This document shows, piece by piece, positions 27,291 through 36,431 of a DNA stretch of 64,000 nt (position 1 is its first letter; the number at the start of each line of letters is the position of its first letter). This DNA is from Ancylobacter oerskovii (GTDB lineage: Bacteria; Pseudomonadota; Alphaproteobacteria; Rhizobiales; Xanthobacteraceae). Below the pieces are notes generated by a model. It searched no databases and was not told the DNA's origin. It worked only from the letters and a program-made list of their open reading frames with translations. The stretch covers positions 124,001 through 188,000 of the forward strand of contig NZ_JAHBGB010000033.1 in the NCBI RefSeq assembly GCF_018390555.1. Reading direction: 5' to 3'. Made by a program: the position numbers and the translations under genes.

Positions 27291-27698
27291 ATGACCAAGA
27301 AGTCTCCCAACCCAATCGACAAGCATGTTGGCAGCCGCGTGCGCATGCGCCGGATGATGATCAACATGAGTCAGGAGCGGTTGGGGGAAAGCTTGGGCAT
27401 TACTTTCCAGCAGATCCAGAAATACGAGAAGGGCACCAACCGCATCGGCGCCAGCCGCCTGCAGCACATCTCCAGCGTGCTCGGCGTGCCGGTGGCCTTC
27501 TTCTTCGAAGGCGCGCCCAACCCGGTCGGCGCCGCGACCGGCCTCGCCGAGGAAGCCTCGCCGGCCTATGTCGCCGATTTTCTCGCCACCTCCGAAGGCC
27601 TCGCCCTCACCCGCGCCTTCACCCGCATCAGCGATCCCAAGGTGCGCCGGCGGATCGTCGACCTCGTGGAAACCCTCGCCGACCAGGGCGAAGGCTGA
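27291..27698 (+). CDS. XRE-family helix-turn-helix regulator
   Basis: 135 aa from ATG 27291, with GGGGAAG just upstream. The Cro/CI-type HTH is at residues 27-47 (SQERLGESLGITFQQIQKYE), followed by KGTNRIGASRLQHISSVLGV and VPVAFFFEG. This class sits between lnt and metK in very many Hyphomicrobiales, and relatives include PraR/PhrR, which act in stress and symbiosis regulation. The tail (RAFTRISDPKVRRRIVDLVE) is conserved in that group. Its first 130 bases share the lower GC of the end of lnt. It is flanked by two inverted repeats that could be operators. Confidence 0.92.
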   Translation: MTKKSPNPIDKHVGSRVRMRRMMINMSQERLGESLGITFQQIQKYEKGTNRIGASRLQHISSVLGVPVAFFFEGAPNPVGAATGLAEEASPAYVADFLATSEGLALTRAFTRISDPKVRRRIVDLVETLADQGEG

Positions 27699-27716
27699 TC
27701 GGCGGGCGGCCCGCCC

Positions 27717-27734
27717 TGTTCGTTTTTCCGAACA
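27717..27734. promoter_or_regulatory. TGTTCG inverted repeat upstream of metK
   Basis: TGTTCG, six bases TTTTTC, CGAACA: a perfect 6-6-6 palindrome 18 bases after the XRE stop and about 100 bases before metK. It could be an operator or a small terminator. A TTGACC (27751-27756) just after it might be a -35 box for metK, but no good -10 is visible. Confidence 0.4.
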
Positions 27735-27830
27735 AATCCGACCGGAAAACTTGACCTGCCAGATCGCTGTTGCGAGAAAGGGGCAGCCGGACGTCTTCGC
27801 CGCGCCGGTGGTGAGATGAGGAGCCGAGGC

Positions 27831-29024
27831 GTGTCCCGACAAGACTATATCTTTACCAGCGAATCCGTTTCCGAAGGTCATCCCGACAAGGTCTGCGACC
27901 GCATTTCCGACGAAGTGGTCGATGCCTTCTTCCGCGAGGGCCCGAAGCTCGGCTGGGATCCGGGGCATCTGCGCGTCGCCTGCGAGACGCTGGCCACCAC
28001 CAACCGCGTGGTCATCGCCGGCGAGACCCGCGGCCCGGCGACCCTCACCCGCGACTTCATCTCCCATATCGCCCGCCTCGCCATCAAGGACATCGGCTAC
28101 GAGCAGGACGGCTTCCACTGGGAAGACGCCGACATCGAGGTGCTGCTGCACGCCCAGTCCGTCGACATCGCCCAGGGCGTCGATTCCGCCGGCAACAAGG
28201 ATGAAGGCGCCGGCGATCAGGGCATCATGTTCGGCTATGCCTGCCGCGAGACGCCGGAGCTGATGCCGGCGCCGATCTACTACGCCCACCGCATCCTCAA
28301 GGTGCTGGCCAATGCCCGTCATTCCGGCGAGAGCTCGGTGCTCGGCCCCGACGCCAAGAGCCAGGTGAGCGTGCGCTATGAGGGCGGCAAGCCGGTCGAG
28401 GTGACGCAGATCGTGCTCTCGACCCAGCATCTCGACGCCGACCTGTCGTCGCACGACGTGCGCAACATCGTCGAGCCCTATATCCGCGCGGCGCTCCCCG
28501 AGAGCTGGATCACCAACGGCACCGTCTGGCACGTCAACCCGACCGGCAAGTTCGTCATCGGCGGGCCGGACGGCGATTGCGGCCTCACCGGCCGCAAGAT
28601 CATCGTCGACACCTATGGCGGCGCGGCCCCGCATGGCGGCGGCGCCTTCTCCGGCAAGGACCCGACCAAGGTGGACCGCTCGGCCGCCTATGCCGCGCGC
28701 TACCTCGCCAAGAACGTGGTGGCGGCGGAGCTCGCCCAGCGCTGCACCATCCAGCTCGCCTACGCCATCGGCGTCTCCGATCCGCTCGCGGTCTATGTCG
28801 ACCTGCACGGCACCGGCGAAGTCGACGAGGCGAAGCTCGAAAAGGTGCTGCGCGAGGTGATGAACCTGCGCCCGCGTGGCATTCGCGAGCATCTCGAGCT
28901 GAACAAGCCGATCTATGCCCGCACCGCCGCCTACGGCCATTTCGGCCGGGCGCCGGAAGAGGATGGCGGCTTCTCCTGGGAGCGCACCGACCTCGCGGCG
29001 GCGATCCGCGCCGCCGTGGCCTGA
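27831..29024 (+). CDS. metK: S-adenosylmethionine synthetase
   Basis: 397 aa. It makes SAM from methionine and ATP. Visible motifs are [20 protein letters not shown] (first ATP/Mg site), [32 protein letters not shown], and [20 protein letters not shown] (P-loop and lysines). The GTG at 27831 is the likely start because AGGAG lies seven bases upstream; the ATG at 27816 would place that site inside the gene. The upstream leader is only about 130 bases, and I see no SAM riboswitch I can defend. trmB, a SAM user, follows after a terminator. Confidence 0.97.
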   Translation: MSRQDYIFTSESVSEGHPDKVCDRISDEVVDAFFREGPKLGWDPGHLRVACETLATTNRVVIAGETRGPATLTRDFISHIARLAIKDIGYEQDGFHWEDADIEVLLHAQSVDIAQGVDSAGNKDEGAGDQGIMFGYACRETPELMPAPIYYAHRILKVLANARHSGESSVLGPDAKSQVSVRYEGGKPVEVTQIVLSTQHLDADLSSHDVRNIVEPYIRAALPESWITNGTVWHVNPTGKFVIGGPDGDCGLTGRKIIVDTYGGAAPHGGGAFSGKDPTKVDRSAAYAARYLAKNVVAAELAQRCTIQLAYAIGVSDPLAVYVDLHGTGEVDEAKLEKVLREVMNLRPRGIREHLELNKPIYARTAAYGHFGRAPEEDGGFSWERTDLAAAIRAAVA

Positions 29025-29142
29025 GCCGGCGCGCCGCTAGAGCCGGCAGGACGGAGCCGGCGAGGCTTGGCTGCCGAGACTTGGCCGCTGGGACTTGGCC
29101 ACGCGGGCTTCCGGCTTGCGCCTTTTGCTTCCTGATCTTAAT

Positions 29143-29178
29143 GCGGGGCGGATCTGCGGGTCCGCCCCGCTTCATTTT
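29143..29178 (+). terminator. Strong hairpin terminator between metK and trmB
   Basis: GCGGGGCGGA, an eight-base loop, TCCGCCCCGC, then TTCATTTT. The ten-bp perfect stem followed by a T-rich run suggests intrinsic termination of metK, or attenuation before trmB, whose start is 13 bases further on. Confidence 0.8.
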
Positions 29179-29190
29179 CGGTGACGCCCC

Positions 29191-29904
29191 ATGACCAGCG
29201 CGGACGACGAGCACGCCCGCGATGCCGCGGCGCCCGGCACCGGCTTCTACGGCCGGCGCAAGGGCAAGCCGCTGCGCGCCCTCCAGAGCCAGCACCTCGC
29301 GCAGGAGCTGCCGCGGCTGCAGCTCGACCTCGCCACGCTCGGCGACGACCTCCACGCGCTGTTCCCGGTGCCGGTGACCTCGATCCGGCTGGAGATCGGC
29401 TTCGGCGGCGGCGAGCACCTGCTGGCCGAGGCGGCGCGGCATCCCGGCATCGGCTTTATCGGCGCCGAAGCCTTCGTGAACGGCGTCGCCAAGGCCACGG
29501 CCGGCATCGTCGAGGCCGGCCTCGCCAATGTGCGGCTCCATGGCGACGACGTGGTGCCATTGCTGGACAGGCTGCCGGCCGGGGCGCTGGAGCAGATCGA
29601 CCTGCTCTATCCCGATCCCTGGCCGAAGCGCCGGCACTGGAAGCGCCGCTTCGTGCGGCCCGACAACCTCGATCGCTTCGCGCGCCTGCTGGCGCCGGGC
29701 GGGCATTTCCGCTTCGCCACCGATGTCGAGGACTATGCCGCCTGGACGCTGCGCCATCTCATCGCCGATGCCCGCTTCGACTGGACCGCGCGCGTCGCCG
29801 ACGACTGGCGGCGCCCCTTCGCCGGCTGGCCGGGCACCCGCTACGAGGCCAAGGCGCTGCGCGAGGGGCGCACGCCCGGCTATTACGAGTTCCGGCGCAT
29901 CTGA
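29191..29904 (+). CDS. trmB: tRNA (guanine-N7-)-methyltransferase
   Basis: 237 aa. The SAM-binding motif is [19 protein letters not shown], the family hallmark [20 protein letters not shown] is present, and [16 protein letters not shown] and [13 protein letters not shown] follow. TrmB makes m7G46 in the variable loop of tRNAs. The arrangement metK-trmB is conserved in the order. The terminator just upstream implies that it has its own promoter or relies on read-through. Confidence 0.96.
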   Translation: MTSADDEHARDAAAPGTGFYGRRKGKPLRALQSQHLAQELPRLQLDLATLGDDLHALFPVPVTSIRLEIGFGGGEHLLAEAARHPGIGFIGAEAFVNGVAKATAGIVEAGLANVRLHGDDVVPLLDRLPAGALEQIDLLYPDPWPKRRHWKRRFVRPDNLDRFARLLAPGGHFRFATDVEDYAAWTLRHLIADARFDWTARVADDWRRPFAGWPGTRYEAKALREGRTPGYYEFRRI

Positions 29905-29979
29905 TTACCGCATAAGGTGGAACCGCAACGGCCCGTCGGCGTTGTCGTCCAGCACAATGGCATGGCACAGGAGACAGGG

Positions 29980-30327
29980 ATGGCCGATCCGAATCCGCAG
30001 GAAGACTTCTCCAAGCTCACCGCCGATCTGGCCGCCCTGCGCGAGGATGTCGCCAAGCTCGCCGAATCGCTGGCCACCCTCGCCAAGCAGGAAGGCGCCG
30101 CCGCGGCGGAAACCGTGCGGGAGAAGGTGCGCAGCGGCAAGGCGCAGGCGGAAGCCACCGCGGCCGGCCTGCTGGACGAGGGAGCGGCCGCCGTCGAGGA
30201 CGCCAGGGCCTGCGCCTCGGCGCTCTGCCGCGACGCCAGCGGCGCCATCGAGCGCAATCCCTTCGCCGCCGTGGTGGCGGCGCTCGGCATCGGATTCGTC
30301 TTCGGCCTCATCTCGCGGAGCCGGTAA
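29980..30327 (+). CDS. DUF883/ElaB-YqjD-type membrane-anchored protein
   Basis: 115 aa from ATG 29980 with AGGAG upstream (an ATG at 29962 is possible). A long amphipathic, coiled-coil-like helix (residues 10-85, many Ala/Lys/Glu) is followed by one C-terminal membrane segment in NPFAAVVAALGIGFVFGLIS and a basic end. This is the DUF883 pattern; E. coli YqjD and ElaB are stationary-phase inner-membrane proteins that bind ribosomes. The next gene starts within its stop codon, so the two are coupled. Confidence 0.82.
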   Translation: MADPNPQEDFSKLTADLAALREDVAKLAESLATLAKQEGAAAAETVREKVRSGKAQAEATAAGLLDEGAAAVEDARACASALCRDASGAIERNPFAAVVAALGIGFVFGLISRSR

Positions 30328-30740
30328 TGCTCAAGCTGCTGTTCGGTCTCGTCGGCGCCGAGGTCAACTTCGCGCTGCGCCGCGCCGCGACGACCGGGCT
30401 GCTGCTGCTCCTCGGCGCGCTGCTACTCTGCGGCGCGCTGTTCGCGCTGATGGCGGCGCTGTTCATCGCGCTGGCCGAGGCCTATGACCCGCTGGTGGCG
30501 GCGCTGCTGATCGCCGCGCTCGCGCTGCTGGCGGGCATCGTGCTGCTGATCGTCGCCTATGCCCGGCTCAAGGCCCCGGCGCGGACGCCCGGCCTGCCGC
30601 TGGCCGGCCTGCGGGCAGCGGCGAATCGCCCTGTGGACCCGCTGGCTCCGCCGCCCCGCCCGCCCTTCGCCGCCCAGACGGTGGTGGGGATCGCCGCAGT
30701 TGCGGCGATCGTCGGCCTTATTCTTGGCCGACGCATCTGA
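30327..30740 (+). CDS. Holin-III-superfamily (YqjE-like) membrane protein
   Basis: 137 aa with two long hydrophobic hairpin segments (TTGLLLLLGALLLCGALFAL and LLIAALALLAGIVLLIVAYA) and a third near the C-terminus (VVGIAAVAAIVGLIL). It belongs to the YqjE/'phage holin' family, a name that does not imply a phage: no phage genes are near. Its start overlaps the DUF883 stop (TAATG), matching the yqjD-yqjE pair of enterobacteria. The function is unknown, probably envelope stress. Confidence 0.78.
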   Translation: MLKLLFGLVGAEVNFALRRAATTGLLLLLGALLLCGALFALMAALFIALAEAYDPLVAALLIAALALLAGIVLLIVAYARLKAPARTPGLPLAGLRAAANRPVDPLAPPPRPPFAAQTVVGIAAVAAIVGLILGRRI

Positions 30741-31014
30741 AACTCTCGGTTTCGTGCGTGTCGCAGGCTGATTCCGCTCCCCGCCTGTCCTTGCAGGACC
30801 GGGGAAAAAGGAACAATCTGCCCGCAGGCATGTGGGGCTGCCCGGGTCTTCGCCCGGGCAAGGGGTCACGTCGGTTAGCAGCTATCTTGCAGGCGGCCCT
30901 TTGCGGGTAGCCGGCTTGCACGTAGCCAGTTGGGTAACGATTTGGTGGCAATCTGGGTTGTCGGCTGCCCGTTCGGTCGCGGCTGACCAAGCTTCGCCGC
31001 TGGAGGTTCTGGAT
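30741..31014. other. Leader/intergenic region before the TPR gene
   Basis: About 270 bases. The frame of the TPR gene stays open through it (to an ATG at 30832), but the translation is not coding-like. It contains a perfect eight-bp hairpin, TGCCCGGG-TCTTCG-CCCGGGCA, at 30839-30860, without a T-tract. It may be a terminator of the upstream pair or a structured leader. Confidence 0.45.
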
Positions 31015-32802
31015 TTGACGTTTCGTCGCTCGTCGCTGCGGCCGGGTGTGGCCGTACTCGCCCTGCTTACGGCCCTTGGCGGGGCGCATGCGGCCAAGGC
31101 CGAAGCGCCGTCGGCGGCGCTGATCGCCCGCTCCTCTCCGGCCGGCAATTATCTCGCCGCCCGCCTCGCCCTCGCCGAGCGCGATACCGGCGCCGCCGCC
31201 GCCTATTACCGGGCGCTGGTGAAGGTGTTCCCCCGCAACGGCGAGATCCTGGAACGCGCCTTCCTCACCCTGCTCGCCGACGGCTCGATCGACGAGGCGG
31301 TGGAGCTCGCCCAGCGCATCGTGCGCATCGACCCGGAGCATTCGCTCGCCCGGCTGGTGCTCGGCGTCAAGGCGATCAAGACCAAGCAATATGTCACCGC
31401 CCGCTCCAATCTGCGGCGGGCCGGCGACGGCGCCATCGCCGAGCTCAACTCGACCCTGCTCAGCGCCTGGGCGCAGTTCGGCTCCGGCAATGCCCGGCAG
31501 GCGGTCGCCGCCATCGACGCGCTGCAGGGGCCGGAATGGTATCAGGGCTTCAAGGCGCTGCATGCCGGGCTGATCCTCGACGCCGCCGGCCAGCGCAAGG
31601 AAGCCGGCCAGCGCCTCGAACAGGCGCTGAAGGTGGATCCGCGCTCGCTGCGCGTGGTCGACGCCTATGCCCGCTGGGCCTCGCGCAGCGGCAACAAGAA
31701 GCTCGCCGTCGAGACCTACGAGGCCTATGACAAGGTGGCGCCGGACGACCCGCTGGTCGCGCGGGCGATGGCGCAACTCGACGCCGGCAAGACCCTGCCG
31801 CCGCTCATCGACACCCCGCAGGCCGGGGCCGCCGAGGTGATGTACGGGCTGGGCGCCGCGCTCGGCCGCCAGGGCGGCGAGGACCTCGCCATGGTCTATC
31901 TCCAGCTCGGCCGCTGGCTCGACCCGTCGCATCCGCTGATCGAGGTGACGCTGGCCGACCTGTTCGAGAGCCTCAACAAGCATGACGAGGCGATCGCGCT
32001 GTTCCGCGCCGTACCGGCGGATTCGCCGCTGAAGCTGAATGCCGACATCCAGCTCGGCATCAACCTGAACGCCGCCGGCCAGAAGGACGAGGCGGAGAAG
32101 ACGCTGGAAGAGGCGCTCGCCCGCAACCCCAAGGACCTGCGCGCCATGATGGCGCTCGGCGACGTGCTGCGCGCCAACGAGCAGTTCGAGAAGTCGGTCG
32201 AGGTCTACACCAAGGCGATCGACCATATCGGCACGCCGACCGACAAGAACTGGATGCTGTTCTACTTCCGCGGCATCGGCTACGAGCGCACCAAGCAGTG
32301 GGCCAAATCCGAGGCCGACCTGAAGAAGGCGCTGGAGCTGCGCCCCGACCAGCCGCATGTGCTGAACTATCTCGGCTATTCCTGGATCGACCAGGGCGTG
32401 AACCTCGACGAGGGCATGGAGATGATCCGCAAGGCGGTGACGCTCCGGCCGGATGACGGCTATTTCATCGACAGCCTCGGCTGGGCCTATTACCGCATCG
32501 GCAAATATGACGACGCGGTGCGCGAGCTCGAACGCGCCGTCGAGCTGAAGCCGAACGAGGCGGTGATCAACGATCATCTCGGCGACGCCTATTGGAAGGT
32601 CGGGCGGCACCTGGAGGCGCGGTTCAAGTGGAACCACGCCCGCGACCTCAACCCCGAGCCGGCCGACCTCGCCAAGATCGAGCGCAAGATCGCCGTCGGG
32701 CTCGACGAGGCGCAGAAGACCGAGGCGGCGCAGAACAACGCGACGACGGAGAAGCCCGTCGCTCCGCCGGCCGCCGAGAAGCCGGCCGGCCAGGGCGGCT
32801 GA
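31015..32802 (+). CDS. Exported tetratricopeptide-repeat protein
   Basis: 595 aa from TTG 31015, chosen because GGAGG lies eight bases upstream and the frame then starts with a signal peptide (RRSSLRPGVAVLALLTALGG, cleavage likely after AKA). About a dozen TPR units follow, for example AGNYLAARLALAERDTGAAA, DAYARWASRSGNKKLAVETY, LRAMMALGDVLRANEQFEKS and DDGYFIDSLGWAYYRIGKYD. Proteins of this type are periplasmic or outer-membrane-associated scaffolds. The C-terminus is Ala/Pro/Lys-rich. An ATG at 30832 would hide the signal peptide and is less likely. It is followed by a 13-bp stem hairpin. Confidence 0.87.
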   Translation: MTFRRSSLRPGVAVLALLTALGGAHAAKAEAPSAALIARSSPAGNYLAARLALAERDTGAAAAYYRALVKVFPRNGEILERAFLTLLADGSIDEAVELAQRIVRIDPEHSLARLVLGVKAIKTKQYVTARSNLRRAGDGAIAELNSTLLSAWAQFGSGNARQAVAAIDALQGPEWYQGFKALHAGLILDAAGQRKEAGQRLEQALKVDPRSLRVVDAYARWASRSGNKKLAVETYEAYDKVAPDDPLVARAMAQLDAGKTLPPLIDTPQAGAAEVMYGLGAALGRQGGEDLAMVYLQLGRWLDPSHPLIEVTLADLFESLNKHDEAIALFRAVPADSPLKLNADIQLGINLNAAGQKDEAEKTLEEALARNPKDLRAMMALGDVLRANEQFEKSVEVYTKAIDHIGTPTDKNWMLFYFRGIGYERTKQWAKSEADLKKALELRPDQPHVLNYLGYSWIDQGVNLDEGMEMIRKAVTLRPDDGYFIDSLGWAYYRIGKYDDAVRELERAVELKPNEAVINDHLGDAYWKVGRHLEARFKWNHARDLNPEPADLAKIERKIAVGLDEAQKTEAAQNNATTEKPVAPPAAEKPAGQGG

Positions 32803-33102
32803 TCGGGCCCACCCTCCCCCGCACGGTCCGCCCGGCGCGGCCGTTTTCACCGAGACTCATGTTTCGCCGGCCAGCCCTCTGGCCGGCGAAATCATGTCGG
32901 GAAGGGCGAAGGGCAGGCGGAAGCAGCCCCGGGGCGGGGACCGCCGGGCCGCGACGTGGCGAGGGAAGTATGTCGGGAGCGGAGTCCCGCTCGGGACGCC
33001 CGCCGCCGGCGGGGCCTCGCCGGCGCGGCAGGCCGGCGGACATGGGGCGCGCAGGGGCCATCACCCCTCGGGGGGCCGAAACCCTCGGCGTGGCCGGGGC
33101 GC
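32803..33102. other. Intergenic region between converging genes
   Basis: Apart from the hairpin at 32862-32891, nothing recognisable. Open frames are short and low in complexity. Confidence 0.5.
32862..32891. terminator. Bidirectional hairpin after the TPR gene
   Basis: TTTCGCCGGCCAG, loop CCCT, CTGGCCGGCGAAA: a perfect 13-bp stem between converging genes. The A/T ends give short T runs in both directions, fitting a bidirectional terminator. Confidence 0.7.
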
Positions 33103-33585
33103 TCAGTGGACGCTGTCGATCTGCGCCGTCTTGGTGCTGCCGGCCGAGCCGTTGCGCGAACGCTCGACCAGGCGGGTGCGGCCGCTGCCGCCGCGCTTGA
33201 ACTCGCACCACATCTGGTCGAAGCCGGCGAGATTGCCGCGGAAGGAATCCGCCGCCGTCTTCTCGAGCTCGAAACAGGGCTGATAGGCGACGCCCTTCAG
33301 CTTGGCACACACCTTCTCTGGCGTGGCCCGCACCGTGCCGGGCGGCAGGGTGACGTAGCGGGCATTGCCCTTGCCGCGCACCTGGATGGTGCCGGCCACC
33401 GAGCCATCCTTCAGCACCCGGCCGGAACCGACCGTGCCCTCATAGCAGCTGTAGGAAAAGGTGCGCCCCATCACGAAGCGCTCGGCAGCCTGCGGCGACA
33501 GCGTCTCGGCCGAAGCGACCGACGACATTCCGGCGGCGCCGGCGGCCAGCGCCGCAGCCGACAGCAGAACGGTGGTGATCCGCAT
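33103..33585 (-). CDS. Conserved secreted protein of unknown function
   Basis: 160 aa from ATG 33585. The signal peptide (MRITTVLLSAAALAAGAAGM, cleavage near ASA) is followed by ETLSPQAAERFVMGRTFSYS, CYEGTVGSGRVLKDGSVAGT, a Val-Thr-Leu-Pro-Pro-Gly-Thr segment and VCAKLKGVAYQPCFELEK. Four cysteines in the mature part could form two disulfides. Similar small exported proteins of unknown function occur in Bradyrhizobium-type genomes; I recognise the pattern but no function is known. The basic Ser-rich tail (RLVERSRNGSAGS) is variable. It may start instead at ATG 33600. Confidence 0.75.
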   Translation of the reverse strand: MRITTVLLSAAALAAGAAGMSSVASAETLSPQAAERFVMGRTFSYSCYEGTVGSGRVLKDGSVAGTIQVRGKGNARYVTLPPGTVRATPEKVCAKLKGVAYQPCFELEKTAADSFRGNLAGFDQMWCEFKRGGSGRTRLVERSRNGSAGSTKTAQIDSVH

Positions 33586-33849
33586 CCGAAGCCTTCCCAT
33601 CCGATAAGGTGCCCCCAAGCCCCGGGAGAACCGTCGCGTCACGATGCGTCGCAAGGGCCGGATCCCGCAAGGGCCCGGCCGGAACCGGGCACCGCAAGGG
33701 GTCACGCAGCGTCCGACCTGTTGCAGGATTGCTACGCCGTCCCGGTCGCCGACCTCGCCGCACCCGTGCCACGCACCGGGCCAGCATGTGCCGGCGATGG
33801 TTAACAGCTCGCCAACGCGACCCCGCCGGCGCACCCGGCGGCGCGCGTC

Positions 33850-35088
33850 TCAGGCGGCGGCGGGGTGGCGGCGCTCGGCCACCGGGCGCTCGACGATGGG
33901 CAGGTTGATCACCGCCGAGGCGAAGGACAGCGCCACCGACAGCCACCAGACGAGATCGTAGGAACCGAGCCGCTCATAGAGCAGACCGCCCAGCCACACG
34001 CCGAGGAAGCCGCCGACCTGATGGCTGAAGAAGGCGAAGCCATAGAGCATGGCGAGATAGCGGGTGCCGAACATCAGCATGACGAGGCCGGAGGTCGGCG
34101 GCACGGTGGACAGCCACAACAGCCCGATGGCGATGCCGAAGCCGATGGAGGTGACGGGGCTCGCCGGCAGCAGGATGAAGGCGATGATGACGACGCCGCG
34201 GGCGAAATAGATCCACGCCAGCAGCAGCCGGCGCGAGACGCGGGCCGACAGCCAGCCCGAGGAGAGCGAGCCGACCATGTTCGCAAGGCCGATCACCGCC
34301 AGCGTCCAGCCGCCGATGGTGATGGAGAGGCCGCGATCGGTGAGATAGGCCGGCAGATGGGTGGTGACGAAGGCGAGCTGGAAGCCGCAGGTGAAGAAAC
34401 CCAGCACCAGGAACACATAGCTCGGATGGCGGAAGGCCTGGCCGAGCGCGGCTCGAATAGTCTGCTTCGGCTCGGCGCTGGCGACCGCCACCCGCGCGGG
34501 GCTCATCAGCGCCACGGCCAGCGGCATCACCATCAGCATGGCGCCGCCGAAGACGATCAGCGTCTCCTGCCAGCCGACGCTGCCGATCAGCCCGGCGGCG
34601 AGCGGCGGGAACAGGAACTGGCCGAAGGAGCCCGCCGCCGTGCCGGCGCCGAAAGCCATGGGCCGCCAGCGATCCGGCAGCATCTTGCCGAAGGCGGCGA
34701 GCACGATGTTGAAGGAGCAGCCCGACAGGCCGAAGCCGACGATGACGCCGGCGGAGAGATGCAGCAGACCCGGCGTCGAGGCATAGGCCATCAGCGCGAG
34801 GCCGGCGGCATAGAGCAGCGCGCCGGCGCACAGCACGCGGGCGACGCCGAAGCGGTCGGCGATGGCGCCGGCGAAGGGGGTGCCGAGGCCCCAGAGCAGG
34901 TTCTGGATGGCGATGGCGAGGCCGAACGTGTCGCGCCCCCAGCCGAATTCATGCGTCATCGGCAGCAGGAAGATGCCGGAAGACGCGCGCGGCCCGAAGG
35001 TGAGCATGGCGATCAGGCAGCCGCACAGCACGATGATGAGCGGCGCGCGATGCGTCATGCCGGCAGCGGGAGACGGGGAGGCGGACAT
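33850..35088 (-). CDS. MFS transporter
   Basis: 412 aa with about twelve membrane segments. The inter-helix motif GTPFAGAIADRFGVARVL (G-x3-D-R-x-G type) follows helix 2, and TYLTDRGLS-like and GSLSSGWLSARVSRR motifs sit in the second half. It resembles sugar-acid/monocarboxylate-type MFS permeases (OFA/YbfB-like); the substrate is unknown. ATG 35088 is used; the frame runs on to 35295 but without coding character. It is divergent from the EamA exporter gene. Confidence 0.87.
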   Translation of the reverse strand: MSASPSPAAGMTHRAPLIIVLCGCLIAMLTFGPRASSGIFLLPMTHEFGWGRDTFGLAIAIQNLLWGLGTPFAGAIADRFGVARVLCAGALLYAAGLALMAYASTPGLLHLSAGVIVGFGLSGCSFNIVLAAFGKMLPDRWRPMAFGAGTAAGSFGQFLFPPLAAGLIGSVGWQETLIVFGGAMLMVMPLAVALMSPARVAVASAEPKQTIRAALGQAFRHPSYVFLVLGFFTCGFQLAFVTTHLPAYLTDRGLSITIGGWTLAVIGLANMVGSLSSGWLSARVSRRLLLAWIYFARGVVIIAFILLPASPVTSIGFGIAIGLLWLSTVPPTSGLVMLMFGTRYLAMLYGFAFFSHQVGGFLGVWLGGLLYERLGSYDLVWWLSVALSFASAVINLPIVERPVAERRHPAAA

Positions 35089-35489
35089 GCGATCATCCCG
35101 GCGATGAAGGGGAAGGCGCAAATTACAGCCCTGTCGCGGGCGATAGAAACGAATAATTTTCCGGTCGGTCATCAGCAAAATAGATGGATCGCGATTGCCC
35201 CACCAGCTCGAATCCGTGTCGTGCCGCCAATCCACGGCGGTTCGCGGCCCTGTGCGGGCGAGGCGATAAAGCGCTCCGACCGGCGAAGGTCGCATTTGCC
35301 GGCGCGGCCAAGGTGTGGGATGGCTCGGTGCGTCCGACAGTCCTTCCCGGCTGGCGTCACCGTCCCGAAGCCGCCATGCCGCGCGATGCGCCCCGCATGG
35401 CCTCCGCCTGCCGGCGGGTGGCTTGCGCCGGTGGCCGCAGGCGGGCGGGACGGCCGTCGTGCCCTCCTTCGACAGGTTCCTTGCGCATC
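35089..35489. other. Intergenic region between divergent transporter genes
   Basis: About 400 bases. A possible promoter for the MFS gene is on the minus strand: TTGCTG at 35178-35173, a 17-base spacer, TATTCG at 35155-35150, inside an AT-richer patch (35130-35185). The rest is GC-rich with no gene visible. Confidence 0.45.
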
Positions 35490-36425
35490 ATGGCCTCCAA
35501 TGCGGCCGGCCGCCCCGACGCTGCCGCCATCCCGCTCTCCGCCTATGGGCATCTCCTCACCATCTATCTCGTCTGGGGCGCGTCCTATCTGGCGGTGAAG
35601 ATCTGCATCTCCGGCCCGGCGGCGATCACCGTGCCGCAGCTGCAATCCACCCGCATGTGGGGGGCGGCGCTGCTGATCGGCCTGGTGGCGCTGGTCCGCA
35701 GCCGGAGGGTGCCGCGGCTGACCTGGCGCGACCTCGGCCTCTGCGCCGCCAGCGGCGTGCTGATGTGGGTCGGCGGCAACGGCCTCGCCACCCTCGCCTC
35801 GCGCCACGCCACCTCCAGCTTCATCGTCATGGCGATGGGCGCCATTCCGCTGTGGAGCTGCCTCATCGAGCTGATCATCGCCCGCACGCTGCCGGCGCGC
35901 CAGGTGATGCTGGGGCTGGCGCTGGGGCTCGCCGGGCTGTTCCTGGTGGTGGCGCCGACGCTGCTCGGCACCCATGCGACGATCATCGAGCCGGGCTATG
36001 CCGGCTTCACCGTGCTGCTCGTCGTCGGCGCCGGACTGAGCTGGTCGCTCGGCACCATCGTGCAGCGGCCGCTGATGAAGAGCATGCGGCCGGAATGGGC
36101 GGCGACGCTGCAACTTCTCGCCGCCGCGCTGGTGCTGTCGGTGATCGCGGCCGGCGAGCACGCGCCGCTGCCGGGCGCGCCGAGCCTCTCGCAATGGCTG
36201 GCCTTCGGCTTCCTGATCGTGTTCGCCTCGGTGATCGGGCTGACCTCCTACATAAGGGTGATCGCCGCCTTCAGCCCGGTGATCGCCTCCACCTTCGCCT
36301 ATGTGAACCCGATCGTCGGCGTGCTGCTCGGCTGGATCCTGCTCGGCGAGGAGATCGCGCCGGTATCGCTGGCGGGCCTCGCCGTGGTGCTGGCCAGCAT
36401 CGCCATCGTCCTGCGGCGGCGCTGA
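35490..36425 (+). CDS. EamA-family (DMT) exporter
   Basis: 311 aa from ATG 35490. Ten hydrophobic segments arranged as two EamA repeats: the first from YGHLLTIYLVWGASYLAVKI, the second from PGYAGFTVLLVVGAGLSWSL, ending FAYVNPIVGVLLGWILLGEE, the characteristic second-repeat motif. Family members export amino acids, nucleosides or other metabolites (YedA/RhtA-like). The frame upstream of 35490 is not coding-like. It converges with the E1-like gene six bases away. Confidence 0.9.
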   Translation: MASNAAGRPDAAAIPLSAYGHLLTIYLVWGASYLAVKICISGPAAITVPQLQSTRMWGAALLIGLVALVRSRRVPRLTWRDLGLCAASGVLMWVGGNGLATLASRHATSSFIVMAMGAIPLWSCLIELIIARTLPARQVMLGLALGLAGLFLVVAPTLLGTHATIIEPGYAGFTVLLVVGAGLSWSLGTIVQRPLMKSMRPEWAATLQLLAAALVLSVIAAGEHAPLPGAPSLSQWLAFGFLIVFASVIGLTSYIRVIAAFSPVIASTFAYVNPIVGVLLGWILLGEEIAPVSLAGLAVVLASIAIVLRRR

Positions 36426-36431
36426 GAGGCC

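Noticed and set aside
27699-27830. SAM riboswitch upstream of metK
   Set aside because: The leader is short, and I could not match a known SAM aptamer core; only a small palindrome and a possible -35 box are visible.
30327-30740. Prophage holin
   Set aside because: The family name is misleading: the gene is coupled to a DUF883 gene as in yqjD-yqjE, and there are no phage genes in the window.
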